Assembly (NCBI RefSeq): GCF_964237555.1
Contig: NC_091445.1
Coordinates: forward strand, 49,537,551 to 49,601,550
Length of the DNA: 64,000 bases
Direction: 5' to 3'
Origin: Oryctolagus cuniculus
Taxonomy: Eukaryota; Chordata; Mammalia; Lagomorpha; Leporidae
Below are positions 1-10,895 of the stretch, one piece after another; the stretch's first letter is position 1, and every line of letters starts with the position of its first letter. The position numbers and the translations under genes are program-made. Under the pieces are notes generated by a model. That model was not told the DNA's origin. It saw nothing but the letters and a program-made list of their open reading frames with translations, and made no database searches.

Positions 1-869
1 GTCTGACAATTCTAACTAAAGAAACAAATATAGATATGCATGTATATTTGAAAAGATGCAGTTTAATCAGAATGTTTAATCTTTCTATTTAATTCTTAAA
101 TTATATTGGGCCAGTAACTGTAGTAGTGAAAGCTGAGATTCTTAAAGCCTTCAGTAATAGGAAAGAAAAAACTGCAAAATCAAAGTTTGAATCAATTTTC
201 TCTCCCAGGAGTTAAAACTTGACTTCGTATCTGATATAGTTTTATTTTACTCCCTTTTGGTCTGTGTAAGACACAATCCCTAGCCAAAATATTAACAATA
301 TGCTCCTTGTCCTTGAGGAAATTGTAATTATTACCATTAACCTGAGTCTTGATATCCCATACAAGTTAACTCTTCTAGTCCCATAAATTGGTGTATTTAT
401 TGATAACCAAGGGAAATTGCTATTAGTTTATCATAATCATTATTACAAAAGAAACATGGAGGGACAAAATGAGAGGACATTTACTATAATGTATAACTTG
501 GAATTCCTGGCTTCATACCTCTGTGTAGATGGAACTTACCTGAAAATTCACTTCTGTTTTCATGTTCCAATATCTTACCAGTGGTTGATTTGGTAGAAGA
601 GATGGAGAGGAGTTAAGTGTGCTGCCTCTTCTGTCTTTCAAGATCTGTTAGTTGCAGAGAGAATATGATTTGATCTGCTCTAAGTCATGCATTACATTAG
701 TGACAAAGGCTGTACCCTTTGGATAATACTTATGTGGCTTTTAGTTTGAAAAAAAAAAAACAGTCATATTCTTCAATTTGTCACCTGAAACAGCTATATT
801 TTTTTCCTATTCTCTGACTCCTATGTCTGTGACATAGGAAAAGGATGTTATGTGGGACCTTTTGTGAGT
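1..869. other. Unique AT-rich DNA, no gene seen
   Basis: No repeat family, RNA gene or convincing open frame is recognised. There is a short A-run near 750-760. The sequence is AT-rich and behaves like intergenic or intronic background. Confidence 0.5.
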
Positions 870-1215
870 GACACAAAAGCTCAAAGGTCTTTGCTCTTTC
901 TGTGTCAGATGTCTTTTGCCTTAGGCCTTACCTCCTTGGGTCTTTACTTAAATGTGATTTTTCAGTATAGCTTTCCTTAGCCACTCTACTAAAACTCAAA
1001 GTGCCAACCCATATTAGGCAATTTCTAGCACCATTCCCTGATTTATTTTTCCAATGCAATCATGTTGATCAAATATATATTTTTTTATCTTTATGTGATC
1101 TTTGTTTGTTTCCTTCACTGGAATTGAGTTCCTATGGGTGGAGATTTTCTTTATGTGACTGACTGCACATAGAGCAGTTCCTGGCATACAGTAGATACTC
1201 TGTGAACTTGGTATT
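870..1215 (+). mobile_element. L2-type LINE 3' end
   Basis: The stretch resembles the 3' end of mammalian L2. An early part echoes the CTTCC/TTAAATGT region, and the last 70 bases carry the signature around CAGTTCCTGGCATACAGTAG followed by a 'days/tgtgaa' ending. It is old and heavily diverged. The assignment is from remembered consensus, not alignment. Confidence 0.6.
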
Positions 1216-1671
1216 ATAGCTAACTTGTTAATGAAGCAAATCATTTAAAACAAAGCAGAAAATGTTGTCATGATGTACAGAAGTATATGCAATATATATG
1301 GAAGTGTGGTTTTGGAAAATATTCTGAAGAACTTGATATTTTAACATATAGCCTCCCAAAGAGTTTTAGGTTTCTTTATTGAAAGAAGAGATCAAGACAC
1401 AAACAGATAGAAAACCCATCTGCTATTTTATTCCTCAATGCCTATGACACATAGGGATGTGTTATGCAAAAATCAGTAGGCCAGAAATCCGACTAGTTCT
1501 CACGTATGGGTATCAGGAACCAAAGCAGTTAGCAAGCACCTGTGGTCTTCCAGGATGTGCATTAGAAAGAAGCTGGATCAGATAGAAAGTGGGCACTCAA
1601 ACACATGCATTTTTATTGGATATTGACATCCAAATTGCTTCTTAATCACTGCACCAAAAAAAATTTTTTTT
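1216..1671. other. Unique DNA, nothing recognised
   Basis: No open frame, repeat or RNA signal could be supported between the L2 and the first SINE. Confidence 0.4.
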
Positions 1672-1684
1672 AATTTCAGTTTTA

Positions 1685-2019
1685 GGGAACACCGCTGTGG
1701 CACAGCAGGTTAACGTCCTGGCCTGAAGTGCTGGCATCCCATATGAGCACCGGTTCAAGACTTGGCTGTTCCTCTTCCGATCCAGCTCTCTGCTATGGCC
1801 TGGGAAAGCAGTAGAAGATGGCCCAAGTCCTTGGACTCCTGCACCCACGTGGGAGACCTGGAAGAAGCTCCTGGCTCCTGGCTTTGTATGGGCACAGCTC
1901 CGGCCATTGCAGCCAATTGGGGAGTGAACCAGCGGATGGAAGACCTCTCTCTCTCTGCCTCTCTTTCTCTCTGTGTAACTCTGACTTTCAAATAAATAAA
2001 TAAATTAAAAAAAATCAAA
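1685..2019 (+). mobile_element. CSINE (older, AAATAAATAAA tail)
   Basis: A full-length lagomorph SINE: tRNA-like head with B box GGTTCAAGACT, body with CTCTCTGCTATGGCCTGGGA, CT-rich 3' part and an AAATAAATAAATAAATT tail. It is flanked by an imperfect target-site duplication, AATTTCAGTTTTA at 1672-1684 and AATTTCCGTTTTA at 2020-2032. Open frames across it on both strands are artefacts of the SINE sequence. Confidence 0.9.
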
Positions 2020-2059
2020 AATTTCCGTTTTAAGAGCATAATTGTACTTCCCACCCTTC

Positions 2060-2560
2060 GTCCTTCTTTTCTTATTTTTCTTTTAATTTTTACATTGACA
2101 TACTTTCAATTCTCTTTATAGTCAGAGGCTTAATCCCCCACTCAATACAGAATTCAACAAGTAATAAGTAGAGAAACCATTATTTCTCAAGAGTACAGAG
2201 AAGTGCTATAAATAATAATTCTAAAAATTTCAACTTTGTTCAGATCCATTACAATTTTTGTACCCAGTATATTAGTTACCACAAATCAGGGAAAACACAT
2301 ATTTGTCTTTTGGAGACTGTCTTATTTCAGTAAGCAAAATGGTCTCTAGTTGCATACATTTTGATGTGAAAGACAGGATTTCATTCTTTTTTATGGCTGA
2401 ATAGTATTCCATAGTGTCTCTGTATGTATAATATAATAATATACACACATATTTATTTACCATCATTTTTTTATCTGGTCATCAGCTGATGGACATCTGG
2501 GTTGATTCCATATGTTAGTTATTGGAGTACAGATAATGCTTTCATATGCTGATTTCATTT
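2060..2560 (-). mobile_element. Old L1 3' end (3' UTR plus last part of ORF2)
   Basis: Read on the minus strand this is the end of L1 ORF2 followed by 3' UTR. The peptide around 2280-2430 includes MEYYSAIKKNEILSF and LTEIRQSPKDKYVFS, typical of the L1 ORF2 C-terminus. The 3' UTR part at 2060-2270 is homologous to the antisense L1 at 34,305-34,523. The next upstream piece of the same L1 lies at 2575-2690 in the opposite orientation. Confidence 0.8.
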
Positions 2561-2574
2561 ACTTTCAGTAAATT

Positions 2575-2690
2575 CCAGGAGTGTTATACAACTGTTGTGG
2601 AAGACAACACGGAGATTTCTCATTAATCTTAGATACAACTATGATATGACCCAGCCATAAAAAGGGTTTTTATTCCTATAGTAACCATTG
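2575..2690 (+). mobile_element. Inverted 5' piece of the old L1
   Basis: The segment starting ACTGTTGTGGAAGACAACAC and passing through ATGACCCAGCCATAAA is plus-strand L1 ORF2. It corresponds to the part lying just 5' of the minus-strand segment at 2060-2560. The two pieces meet head to head near 2570, the arrangement expected from twin-primed L1 insertion. Divergence is high. Confidence 0.7.
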
Positions 2691-2888
2691 AATAAAAACA
2701 AAATCAAATGACAAATAATAAAGCAATAATTACATAAACCATTAATATAAAACTACAAACCTGTAAGGCATGTAACAATCTCAAAATACACAAATCAAAG
2801 CTTTTTTCATTGCTTGAAAAGCATCCATGTTCATAGTAGAACACTTTATTATCTGGGTAAAAAAGTATCCAGCTCAAGATAGAATTGA

Positions 2889-3113
2889 TAGGGACCAGCA
2901 TTGTGGTACAATGTATTAAATTGACAGCATCATATATAGGAGTGCCAGTTCAAGTCTCCGCTGCCCCATTTTAATACAACACCTGTCTCCTGCTTTCAGC
3001 CTGGACCAGCACCGGCTATTGCAGCCATGTGGGGAGTGAACCAGACCTCTTTGTCTCCCTATCTCTCCGTCTCTTTCTCTGTCACTCTGCTTTTCAAATA
3101 AATAAAACAAATG
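2889..3113 (+). mobile_element. CSINE with internal deletion
   Basis: The head (GGGACCAGCATTGTGGTACA) and the CT-rich 3' end with an AAATAAATAAAACAAA tail are both present, but the central body is missing. The whole copy is about 225 bp instead of about 330. Confidence 0.8.
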
Positions 3114-3914
3114 CCGTTTTTCAAAAAGAATTGGTAGTATACAAGGGATATCTGGGAAAACACATTAAAAGTTTAATTAAGTGGGTAAAAGAGTATAAGC
3201 AAATTGTTCACCCAACAAAGACAATTGTACTATTTATAATTACCTTTTTTACTCATGAAATGCGTGAAAGTCTCTTTTAATGACAAAAATACCATGTAAC
3301 AATTCTGTACGGATATAACAAATAGAATAAATAATATTTCTATAAATCAGAAACTTTTTTCAAACCCTGCATCATTATACTTCCTCAATCATCTATCTAT
3401 AGAATAGATTTTATGTAAATTCCACATAGGCTTACTGAAATCATAGGTAAAAAATGCTTTTCTACACTTTGAAGATATATTAAATTACATGATTAAATGT
3501 ATGTCATCTATCATTGTTTTATTTTATGGATTACATCAGTACAATAAAAATAGAGACCCCATTCAAATAAGGCTTCTCTATTGCAGAGATTGGAGATGAG
3601 AAAAAATACATATTTAGTCTCCTTTCTTGAAATAAGGTTCTATCAATATATTCTGTGGATAAAATAATTTTTATATCACTTAAGATCAAGTATATTCTTC
3701 AACTTAAAGTTCATCTTAGAAAAATGCTAAATCTCAGTATTATTTCAGATTTGTTTCAAAGACTTAGTAAGAACAACAGGTCACATTGACTTTATATTTC
3801 ATAGATTCCTATTACATTTGGTAAGTAAAATTTGGCATAATGTTCCTTTGATCATATGAAGAAATGAAGGCTGAATTGTTTACTGTTTAATTATTTATCC
3901 TGTGGATTTATTTT
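3114..3914. other. Unique AT-rich DNA
   Basis: Very AT-rich with no recognisable repeat or gene. Short open frames here are chance. Confidence 0.4.
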
Positions 3915-4065
3915 AAATTTTTATCTTAAATTTTTTAATGTAAAGGCAAAGAGACAGAAACAAACTTTTTAACCATTGGTTCACTTCTAATCAGTTTCCT
4001 AATTTCTCACCAAACACCTGTTTCTGCCCTTGGCTTTAGACCTGCTACTGAGGCAACTCAATTAA
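3915..4065 (-). mobile_element. Degenerate SINE-like fragment
   Basis: The order of motifs (AAAGAGACAGA, then a CATTGGTTCACTTC-like segment, then CACC...CCTG) resembles the minus-strand 3' half of the lagomorph SINE, but heavily mutated. It may be coincidental. Confidence 0.35.
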
Positions 4066-4851
4066 ATAAAAAGCATCCTTAATTCTGGAGCTTACTAGAA
4101 GATGTGAATTACTCCAAATACACCTTGAATATACATTGTTTATTTTGATGTGATTTTAGATTTTCTAAATTTACATGTCTTTCAGCTCTTCAAATATTAT
4201 ACAAAATAAGACATTCAGAATGAAGGATTTTAGAGAATTAGAATTATTAATGTTGCAATTTCAACAGAAAGTGCTAGGAAGTTATAAAAGTTAATCACAG
4301 GAGCACAGACCAGTCATTATTAGTAGGAGATACAGTTTCTGTGCAAGCAAGACTCCCATAAATCAGTGTGTAACATCACTTGTCTTTATTTTTGAAACTT
4401 CCCCCTTCCAAGCAGGTTCCCTGACACCACAAATGCTTGATCTGGGAGTCTTTGGGTAGGAAAGTCAAGTCAATAAAATTGATAATTTTCACCATACAAT
4501 CTTTCAAACCGTAAGGAGAGGGAGATGATTTTGCTTTATTTTTGGTTCCATCTGTGTGAATACCCAATTTCCCTGCTCTGCTTTTCCCAGCAGAGATATC
4601 TCACAGCACCATCAGACTCTGCAAGGTTGGAAACTTCAATAGACTTACAAAAATGAGAGAAAGAAAACAATCCACAAGACAACAGACTTCTTTTATTGCT
4701 TTCTGCTTCCAGCTGCACAGATTCATGTTGAAAACTGTCATTCAAGAACTTTTGAAGTACAGTGCCTGCATGATTTCAAGACAAATTGTATATATAATTG
4801 ATCAAATAAATATATGTATTATTTATTTATATGTAAAGAAATATTGGACTT
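4066..4851. other. Unique DNA, nothing recognised
   Basis: No repeat signature or coding signal. The overlapping frames near 4376-4853 run on both strands and have no similarity I recognise. Confidence 0.4.
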
Positions 4852-4864
4852 AAGGATTTATTTT

Positions 4865-5202
4865 TTAAAGATATATTTATTATTATTTTTATTTGAAAGT
4901 CAGAGTTATACAGAGAGAGATTGAGAGGCAGAGAGAAAGAGAGGTCTTCCATCCACTGGTTCACTCCCCGATTGGCCACACTGGCCAGAGCTTCGCAGAT
5001 TGGAAGACAGGAGCCTGGAACTTTTTCCCAGTCTCCCACACAGGTGCAGGGGCCCAAGGGCCTGTGCCATCTTCCACTGCTTTCCCAGGCTATAGCAGAG
5101 AGCTGGATGGGAAGAGGAGCAGCAGGGACTCGAACAGGCACCCATATGGGATGCCAGTACCGCAGGCAGAGGCTTAGTCCACTATGCCACAGCACTGACC
5201 CC
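4865..5202 (-). mobile_element. CSINE, minus strand
   Basis: Full-length copy read on the minus strand, with T-rich tail on the left and tRNA-like head (GTGCTGTGGCATAGTGGAC) on the right. The target-site duplication is AAGGATTTATTTT at 4852-4864 and AAGAATTTATTTT at 5203-5215, one mismatch. Frames of 79-125 codons here are SINE artefacts. Confidence 0.9.
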
Positions 5203-5215
5203 AAGAATTTATTTT

Positions 5216-5777
5216 ATCACAAGCATTTAATTTAGAAACACTAACAAACACAGTAACAAGTACGTTAATTGTACTTTTGCTAAATCTTTAACAATCTGTA
5301 ATAATATGCCTTACATTGATAAGCATAATTTGGCTATTCTTAAGGTTAACAGTTCAAAAATTATGTATTGAGGTTAAATAACTGTTTTAAATTTTTTTTT
5401 TTTTTGGTATTCTTTCTTTTCTGTTCAGGTTTGAAGTGAACTAATAAACCTCGAGCCTAAGTCCCAGTGTTGGTAGTCGCTGAATTTGATCATGCAATAA
5501 ATAAATAAATAAAAAGTTTCCTTTCATAGAGGGAACAATTATTTGCCAGCAACAGAAACGTGCTAAATGATTCCCCCCCAATTAAAATTTCTGCCAGAAT
5601 ATATAATACTTAACATGAGTTAATTTGGACATAGCGACACAAAATCTATCAGGGCAAAAGTTGTTCCTACTTCAGGCATTGCACCATAATAATGTTCATT
5701 ATACTATAATAATGTTGGGTGTGAATAGCGCACTGTGATTTTGCCTCATTCATACTGTGCTACAAGGACGAAAATAA
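5216..5777. other. Unique DNA with poly-T and (TAAA)n runs
   Basis: Contains a T-run near 5391-5405 and a short AAATAAATAAATAAATAAA run near 5495-5513. Nothing else is recognised. Confidence 0.4.
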
Positions 5778-5853
5778 GATATATGTATGTGTGTTTATGT
5801 ATATATACATACATGCATGCATATATATTTATATATATATAAACACACATATA
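5778..5853. repeat. Complex AT/CATA microsatellite
   Basis: Alternating TATG, TGTG, CATA and TA units with a palindromic TACATACATGCATGCATATA core. The open frame across it is low complexity. Confidence 0.85.
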
Positions 5854-7959
5854 TTCATCAGCGTGTTAAATAGCTTCAGTTTTAACAAAGATGGCTCAAA
5901 AAGTAGAGTCCATTTTCACCAGATCCTAGGGGAGAGATGTCAAGGAAAATATAATAGAGAGAGAGAGCTAGATCTACTAAGAAGTGACAGCAGTGGGGTT
6001 TATAACTGAACATTGGATTTTACTGTCAGTGGTGTCACAAAATTTGTGCAATAACCCAGAGAGGAATATTTGGTGTAGGAAGAGATGAAGCCCAAGATTA
6101 GAGTTTTGGAGAAATCCCACATTTACAGACACATATAGAAATGAAAACTGAGAACAAATTATTAAAAACTTAGAAAAAAAAAAACAGAATGTGAGATTGG
6201 AAAATTCAAAGGAACAGAGAGCTTCCACTAGGTAATACAGTTCTAATGAATAAATAAATTTGGTGATTTAAAGTAGATTTGCATACTTTATATTTGGTAA
6301 TTAGAAATAATATTTTGTAATGAGAAATAATATTTGGCACAACACTCACAATGTGGCAAGGTTACAGGTGAACAAAGAGAGTAAAGGGACTCTTGCCCAA
6401 AGATCATAATTTTCTTCAACTGTGACCAGCATATTTTGCTGAGATTGAAGAAGAAGCTGGAGAGGGAGGAAGATCTTTACACCGGTTGGGTTAGCCACTG
6501 AGGATCATGAGCAACAGACTTCTCAAAGTGATCGGACTGGAATCATTGCACACGTTTGGAAACTACCTTGTCTCATATAAGGTTGCTTGTCTTTACACTT
6601 CTCTTTCCCATTGCTTCTTACATCTGTAACGCAGTTTCAGTTATTTCCAACTACTGAATCTCTCTTATAGCTGTTTAGCTGACTTCCTTCAAAGAACCTT
6701 TCTGATTCCATCTCAATGAGAATAGATATAAGCTTCTTTTGAACTATAATAACCAGAATTTCTATGTGGGTTTTGGTGTTGTGTTTACCCTCAGAAAATT
6801 GCAAGTAACAAAGTGGAAATAGAAATGGTTTCTTACTTTCCTGTGCAGTGGAAGTGACTAAGGCTTGTTTGAAGAAACCACAGCCTTATATCCCTTGGGG
6901 AAGAGAAAAAAACACAAGGATGTAATTCTTGAATTTTAAAAAATCTGTCATTGCTCACGGATCACCACACACATCACCATTACTACAATACAGAAGCAAA
7001 AGAAATTAGCAAATGGTATATTCTCTAGTTCTAAAGGTAAAGAGGGAATATGTGAAATAAATGTAATTAGGAGGGGGAAAGAAATGAGAGTATTCAAAAG
7101 CACCAGGCACTTTCTCACCTAATTTTCAAAACTTTCCTACAGGTTCTGCTATTATATTCGTAACTAGAATTTTGAACTCAAAATTTAGGGACATGTTCTG
7201 AAAAACTGAAGTATGTATATATTATTCATATATTTACAAAATTTTATAGTACTTATACACATATTGCATAAAACTTAACACATTCAGAATAGATTGATAC
7301 AAGCACAATTATATAACTTCTATAGTTTATTTAATTACTAATTTTCCAGAATAGAATATTAATCCAATAAATACTCCTTTATGAATCATGAAAACTAGAG
7401 TGGAGTTGATGGAAAGAGAACCAAATGGCTTTTGGTTGGATGACTCAATATATATAAAAAGCCGAAGGCTTAAAACATTTATTTAGTACTACATTCAATG
7501 TTATAGAACAGGTGCAGGGGTCTCAGGAATAGAGATATGTAACACTGTTGATTAAGGTGCCTTTTTAATAGACACTGCTTCCTTTACCTTTTATAAAACC
7601 GTAAATAAAAGTCCCTAATATCAAGCTCTAGCATTGTTCAATATTATGGAAACTTAGACACGACAGGGCACTAAAGACAAATTTATTCTTCATAAGAAAC
7701 ACCTCCATGGCAGCAGAGGGGGATGCTGCATGGAGGCAAGGTGACTATTTGGAAAGAGGAGTGACCACTTGAGTCCCAGGAGACCACAGTGCAACAGCTG
7801 AGGCCCTTGGCCTCACTGACAGACATGTGTGGGCAACAGGTACTGAACAAAGGAATATGTGCTCCCTTTTCTAAATGCAATGTGATTCATAAAAAGAGAA
7901 AATGCAGACTTTAGTGTTTACAAGAACAGAAGAATGATAAAAGCAGGGCTGTAGTGGTT
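5854..7959. other. Unique DNA, 2.1 kb
   Basis: I recognise no repeat family and no coding signal. The 7683-7880 stretch is less AT-rich than its surroundings, with an open frame on the minus strand, but shows no family resemblance or splice structure I can defend. Confidence 0.35.
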
Positions 7960-8430
7960 GCATTAAATTTTAGTGCTGTTGTAAAGTATTGCCACAAAGT
8001 TAGTGTCTTAAAACAACATATATTTATTATCCTAGAGTTCTTAGAGTCAGAAGTCTGCACAGGTCACAATGACTAAAATAAAGGACTTAGCATGGCTGTG
8101 TTCCTTTCTCTAGGCTCAAGGTAAGCCTCTTTACTCTTCTAGAGGCTGACTGCACTCCTTGATTCATGGACCACTTCTTCCTTCTCCAAAGCCAATACTA
8201 CAGCAGTGCTCTGACTATATGACACTGTGATATGTCTTTCTAAGGACAGATCTGGGAAAGGCTCTCTGCCAGAATAAATTTTGATGGCAGTGGGCCCACT
8301 TGAAAAATCTAGAGCAATCTCCTATCTCAAGGTCCACATCTCACAGTTCATTTTGTCAAATAAGGTAACAGTCATGGGTTCCTGGCTTTAGGATACGGAC
8401 ACTTTCTGGGACCATTACTTTGTCCAAATC
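7960..8430 (-). mobile_element. MaLR/MLT1-like LTR
   Basis: The plus strand shows the order GCTGTTGTAAAGTATTGCCACAAA, then TTAAAACAACA...TTTATTATC, then CAGAAGTC, and much later CTCAAGGT and TTTAGGATACGGACAC. This is the reverse complement of a mammalian apparent LTR retrotransposon LTR, so the element points left. No internal region accompanies it, so it looks like a solo LTR. Confidence 0.6.
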
Positions 8431-8552
8431 ATGTGATATAAAGTGGAGGGTTGGATGGAAAAGCCAACATTATAAATTGTAAAATCAAGGTTCAGATTTA
8501 TTGATATTAACTTTTAAATGTCATATAATAAAATTTTTTTAATCAAAATACA

Positions 8553-8890
8553 GTCTGTGGCTGTTGCTGTGGTATAGTTGGTAAAGTTGCTGCCTACAGT
8601 GCCAGCATCCCACATGGGTTCAGATTTGAGTCCTGGCTGATCCACTTCAAATCCAGCTCTCTGCTATGGCCTGGGAAAGCTATGGAAAATGACCCAAGTC
8701 CTTGGGCCCCTGCACCCACGTGAGAGACCTGGAAGAAGCTTCTGGCTCCTGGCTTCGAATCAGTGCAGCTCCAGCAGATGAGGCCATCTGGGGAGTGAAC
8801 CAGTGGATGGAAGACTTCTCTCTTTCTCTCCCTCAACCTCTGCTCTCTCTGTAACTCTGCCTTTCAAATAACTAAAATCTTTAAAAGAAT
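8553..8890 (+). mobile_element. CSINE, older type
   Basis: Full-length copy with head GTCTGTGGCTGTTGCTGTGG, B box-like GATTTGAGTCC, and a short tail AAATAACTAAAATCTTTAAA. The tail is interrupted, implying an old insertion. Confidence 0.88.
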
Positions 8891-9099
8891 GCTCATTGCA
8901 CTACCATTTCCTGGTTTGCTCCCCAGGTGTCCACCAAGACCACTGGTTGGTGTCAAAGCCGGAACACCCAGAACTCACCAAGGTTTCCCATATGGGTGGC
9001 AGAAACTTGATAATTTCAGCTGTCTCTGCTGCCTCTCAGGTCCACCATGAGCTGTGAGTGCATTAACTGACATTTTAACTGATAGATTAATTTAAAATA

Positions 9100-9273
9100 T
9101 AGTATAAAATGCTTAGGAATAAATTTAACCAAGGCAATAAAAAGTTACATTGAGCACTAGTACACATTGATGAAAGAAATCTAACTAGACACAAATAAAG
9201 GGGAAGATACCCCATGTTCATAGATTGAAGATGTTAATATTATCAAAATATATGAGCTACTAAAGTGCTTGTC
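9100..9273 (+). mobile_element. Ancient L1 ORF2 fragment (segment 1)
   Basis: Diverged L1 ORF2 sequence in sense orientation (GGAATAAATTTAACCAAGG, later CCATGTTCATAGATTGAAGA), corresponding to the region just after reverse transcriptase. It resumes after the LTR at 9735 and again after later insertions. Confidence 0.75.
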
Positions 9274-9734
9274 TGTCGCTCCCCGTCTTCATGGAGGAAC
9301 GACACAGGACCCTGCGCTGTTCTTTTGTCTGCTCGGCCCTCCCCGGGTTTGCTGCTGGTTCTTCCCGGGTTGGCTACCATCCCTTCCACCTCCGTGGAAG
9401 GGCGGTTCCCCCTGCCACATTCCCCACTTCCGCGGGGGAGCGGCACACCGCCGGCCGGCTCTCTCGGGGGCTGCACAGGTGTTCCTTCAGATGTTCCTGG
9501 TGCATGTTGTCTCTCTCCTCCTTTATAGTCCTCTTCCACCAGTCCCAACTCTGCTACCCACACGCCGAGTACGCTGCTCTCCTCCAATCAGGAGCAAGTC
9601 CTACAGTTTATTGGTTGAACTGGAGGCAGCTGTGTAGAAGCTGTTTCCCCTCTCAGCACCATATTGTGGGAAAGCAGATGCATAGAATAAGTCTTAATTC
9701 CAGTAACTTAGTCTAGTCCGAGTTGCTCCCCACA
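9274..9734 (-). mobile_element. Solo ERV LTR (ERVK/ERV2-like)
   Basis: GC- and CpG-rich compared with its surroundings. On the minus strand it begins TGTGGGGAGCAACTCGGACT and ends GGGGAGCGACA, giving TGT...ACA termini, about 460 bp. A TATA-like GACTATAAAG lies on the minus strand at 9521-9530. The ancient L1 resumes on both sides. No clear 6-bp target duplication is seen and no internal retroviral sequence is present. The open frames of 87-141 codons here are LTR sequence, not genes. Confidence 0.75.
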
Positions 9735-9892
9735 GTCTCCATCAGAATTCCAATTTCTTCCAAAAAATATAAAAAATTTAAGTTCATACAAAACCCACCA
9801 AAAAATGCCAAATAGCTATCTTGATTAAAAAGGTCAAAGCCAAGTTATACTTTAGATTGCACCATTACCAATGTTAAAAGAACACTTTGTCA
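9735..9892 (+). mobile_element. Ancient L1 ORF2 fragment (segment 2)
   Basis: L1 ORF2 continues after the LTR (ATCAGAATTCCAATTTCTTCC, then AAAAAGGTCAAAGCCAAG). The order and orientation match segment 1. Confidence 0.65.
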
Positions 9893-10027
9893 GGGCCGGC
9901 GCTGTGTCAGTGCAGGTAAAGCCGCTGCCTGCAGTGCTGGTATCCCATATGGGTGCCAGTGTGAATCCCGGCTGCTCCATTTCTGAAATGGCTCTCTGCT
10001 ATGGCCTGGGAAAGCAGTGGAAGATGG
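9893..10027 (+). mobile_element. CSINE head, 3' truncated
   Basis: The SINE head GGGCCGGCGCTGTGTCAGTG and body as far as GCAGTGGAAGATGGTCCAAG are present. The sequence then returns abruptly to ancient L1, so the SINE 3' half and tail are lost. Later deletion is likelier than a truncated insertion, because SINE retrotransposition starts at the 3' end. Confidence 0.8.
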
Positions 10028-10189
10028 TCCAAGAATATTTAATGATGATATATATACAAAATGGAAATTATATTCAATCAAATTATAAAGGAAGCCCTAT
10101 TATTTGTGATAGCACGAATAAATCGGGAGGAAGTTATTGTAAGGCCACCATTACACACACCAAACACTGGAGTTAAAGGAAAGATTAAA
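10028..10189 (+). mobile_element. Ancient L1 ORF2 end (segment 3)
   Basis: Contains ATATATACAAAATGGAAATT...ATTCAATCAAATTATAAAGG, the diverged counterpart of the late ORF2 'HNGILF' region of mammalian L1. Confidence 0.65.
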
Positions 10190-10487
10190 TGTTGTTGGGT
10201 GGGGGAAGCCCAACAGGCCGGGGAGGAGAGGGTGAGAGAGAGTAAGTGAGGGAGGGATCAGGAGAGAGAGCCAATGTACTGGAAAGTCCTGTGTGGGGGT
10301 CAGGGAAGTAGGAGTAGGAGTAGCGAATCCTGTTAGCGTGGAGGTGGAGCTGACACCTGAAGTTGCGTCATGGGGCTTAAGATCAAAGCCTATTATGCAA
10401 GGTGGCCTCTGGGGTCAGAGCCTAAGATGGCGTCTGGGGCATTTATGGTGCCTCAGATAAGATGGCACCATTTTACTAACAGTTACA
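10190..10487 (+). mobile_element. Solo ERV LTR (IAP/ERVK-like)
   Basis: About 298 bp starting TGTTGTTGGGTGGGGGAAGC and ending ACTAACAGTTACA, with two AAGATGGC blocks (10,423 and 10,460 areas) of the kind found in IAP-type LTRs. It interrupts the ancient L1, which resumes immediately with CTAAATAAACAATGTAGGCACAG. Flanks TTAAA/CTAAA may be a 5-bp target duplication with one mismatch. It belongs to a different family from the LTR at 9274-9734 and points the other way. Confidence 0.65.
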
Positions 10488-10895
10488 CTAAATAAACAAT
10501 GTAGGCACAGAAAGAAAAATTCTGCATGTTGTCATACATATGTGAAATCAAAGAAAAATAAATAAATATATAACAGAAGGGGACAGAAGAAAGAGATTAG
10601 GGTTGGAAATAGAGGGATGTTAGTCAAGTAGTACAAAATTTCACTCAGACAAGAGGAATAAACTCTGAAGATTATACGAGCATGGTGACTATAGTTAATA
10701 ATTTGACATTATCTATTTGATAATTACTTTGGGACTAGATCTTGAATGTTCGCACTACAAAAACTGTAAGTATGTGTGGTGACAGGCCATGTAACTTGAT
10801 TCAATCATTCAAAAATGCATACCTATATCAAAGTGTCACGTAATATCATATATATACATATAGTGTATTTGTAAATCAAAACTTAATAAAGGCAA
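10488..10895 (+). mobile_element. Ancient L1 3' UTR (segment 4)
   Basis: Closely follows the L1MA/L1MB-type 3' UTR: AGGCACAGAAAGA, GGGATGTTAGTCAAG, CATGGTGACTATAGTTAATA, GATCTTGAATGTTCGCAC, and a final TAATAAAGGC. Together with segments 1-3 it makes an approximately 0.85-kb L1 tail split by three later insertions. Confidence 0.85.

Noticed and set aside
7683..7880. Minus-strand 65-codon frame in a less AT-rich stretch
   Set aside because: No similarity, no promoter or splice context.
9243..9716. Several long GC-rich frames, 87-141 codons
   Set aside because: They fall inside a solo LTR with TGT...ACA ends and a TATA-like box. High GC content reduces stop codons by chance, and no protein family is evident.
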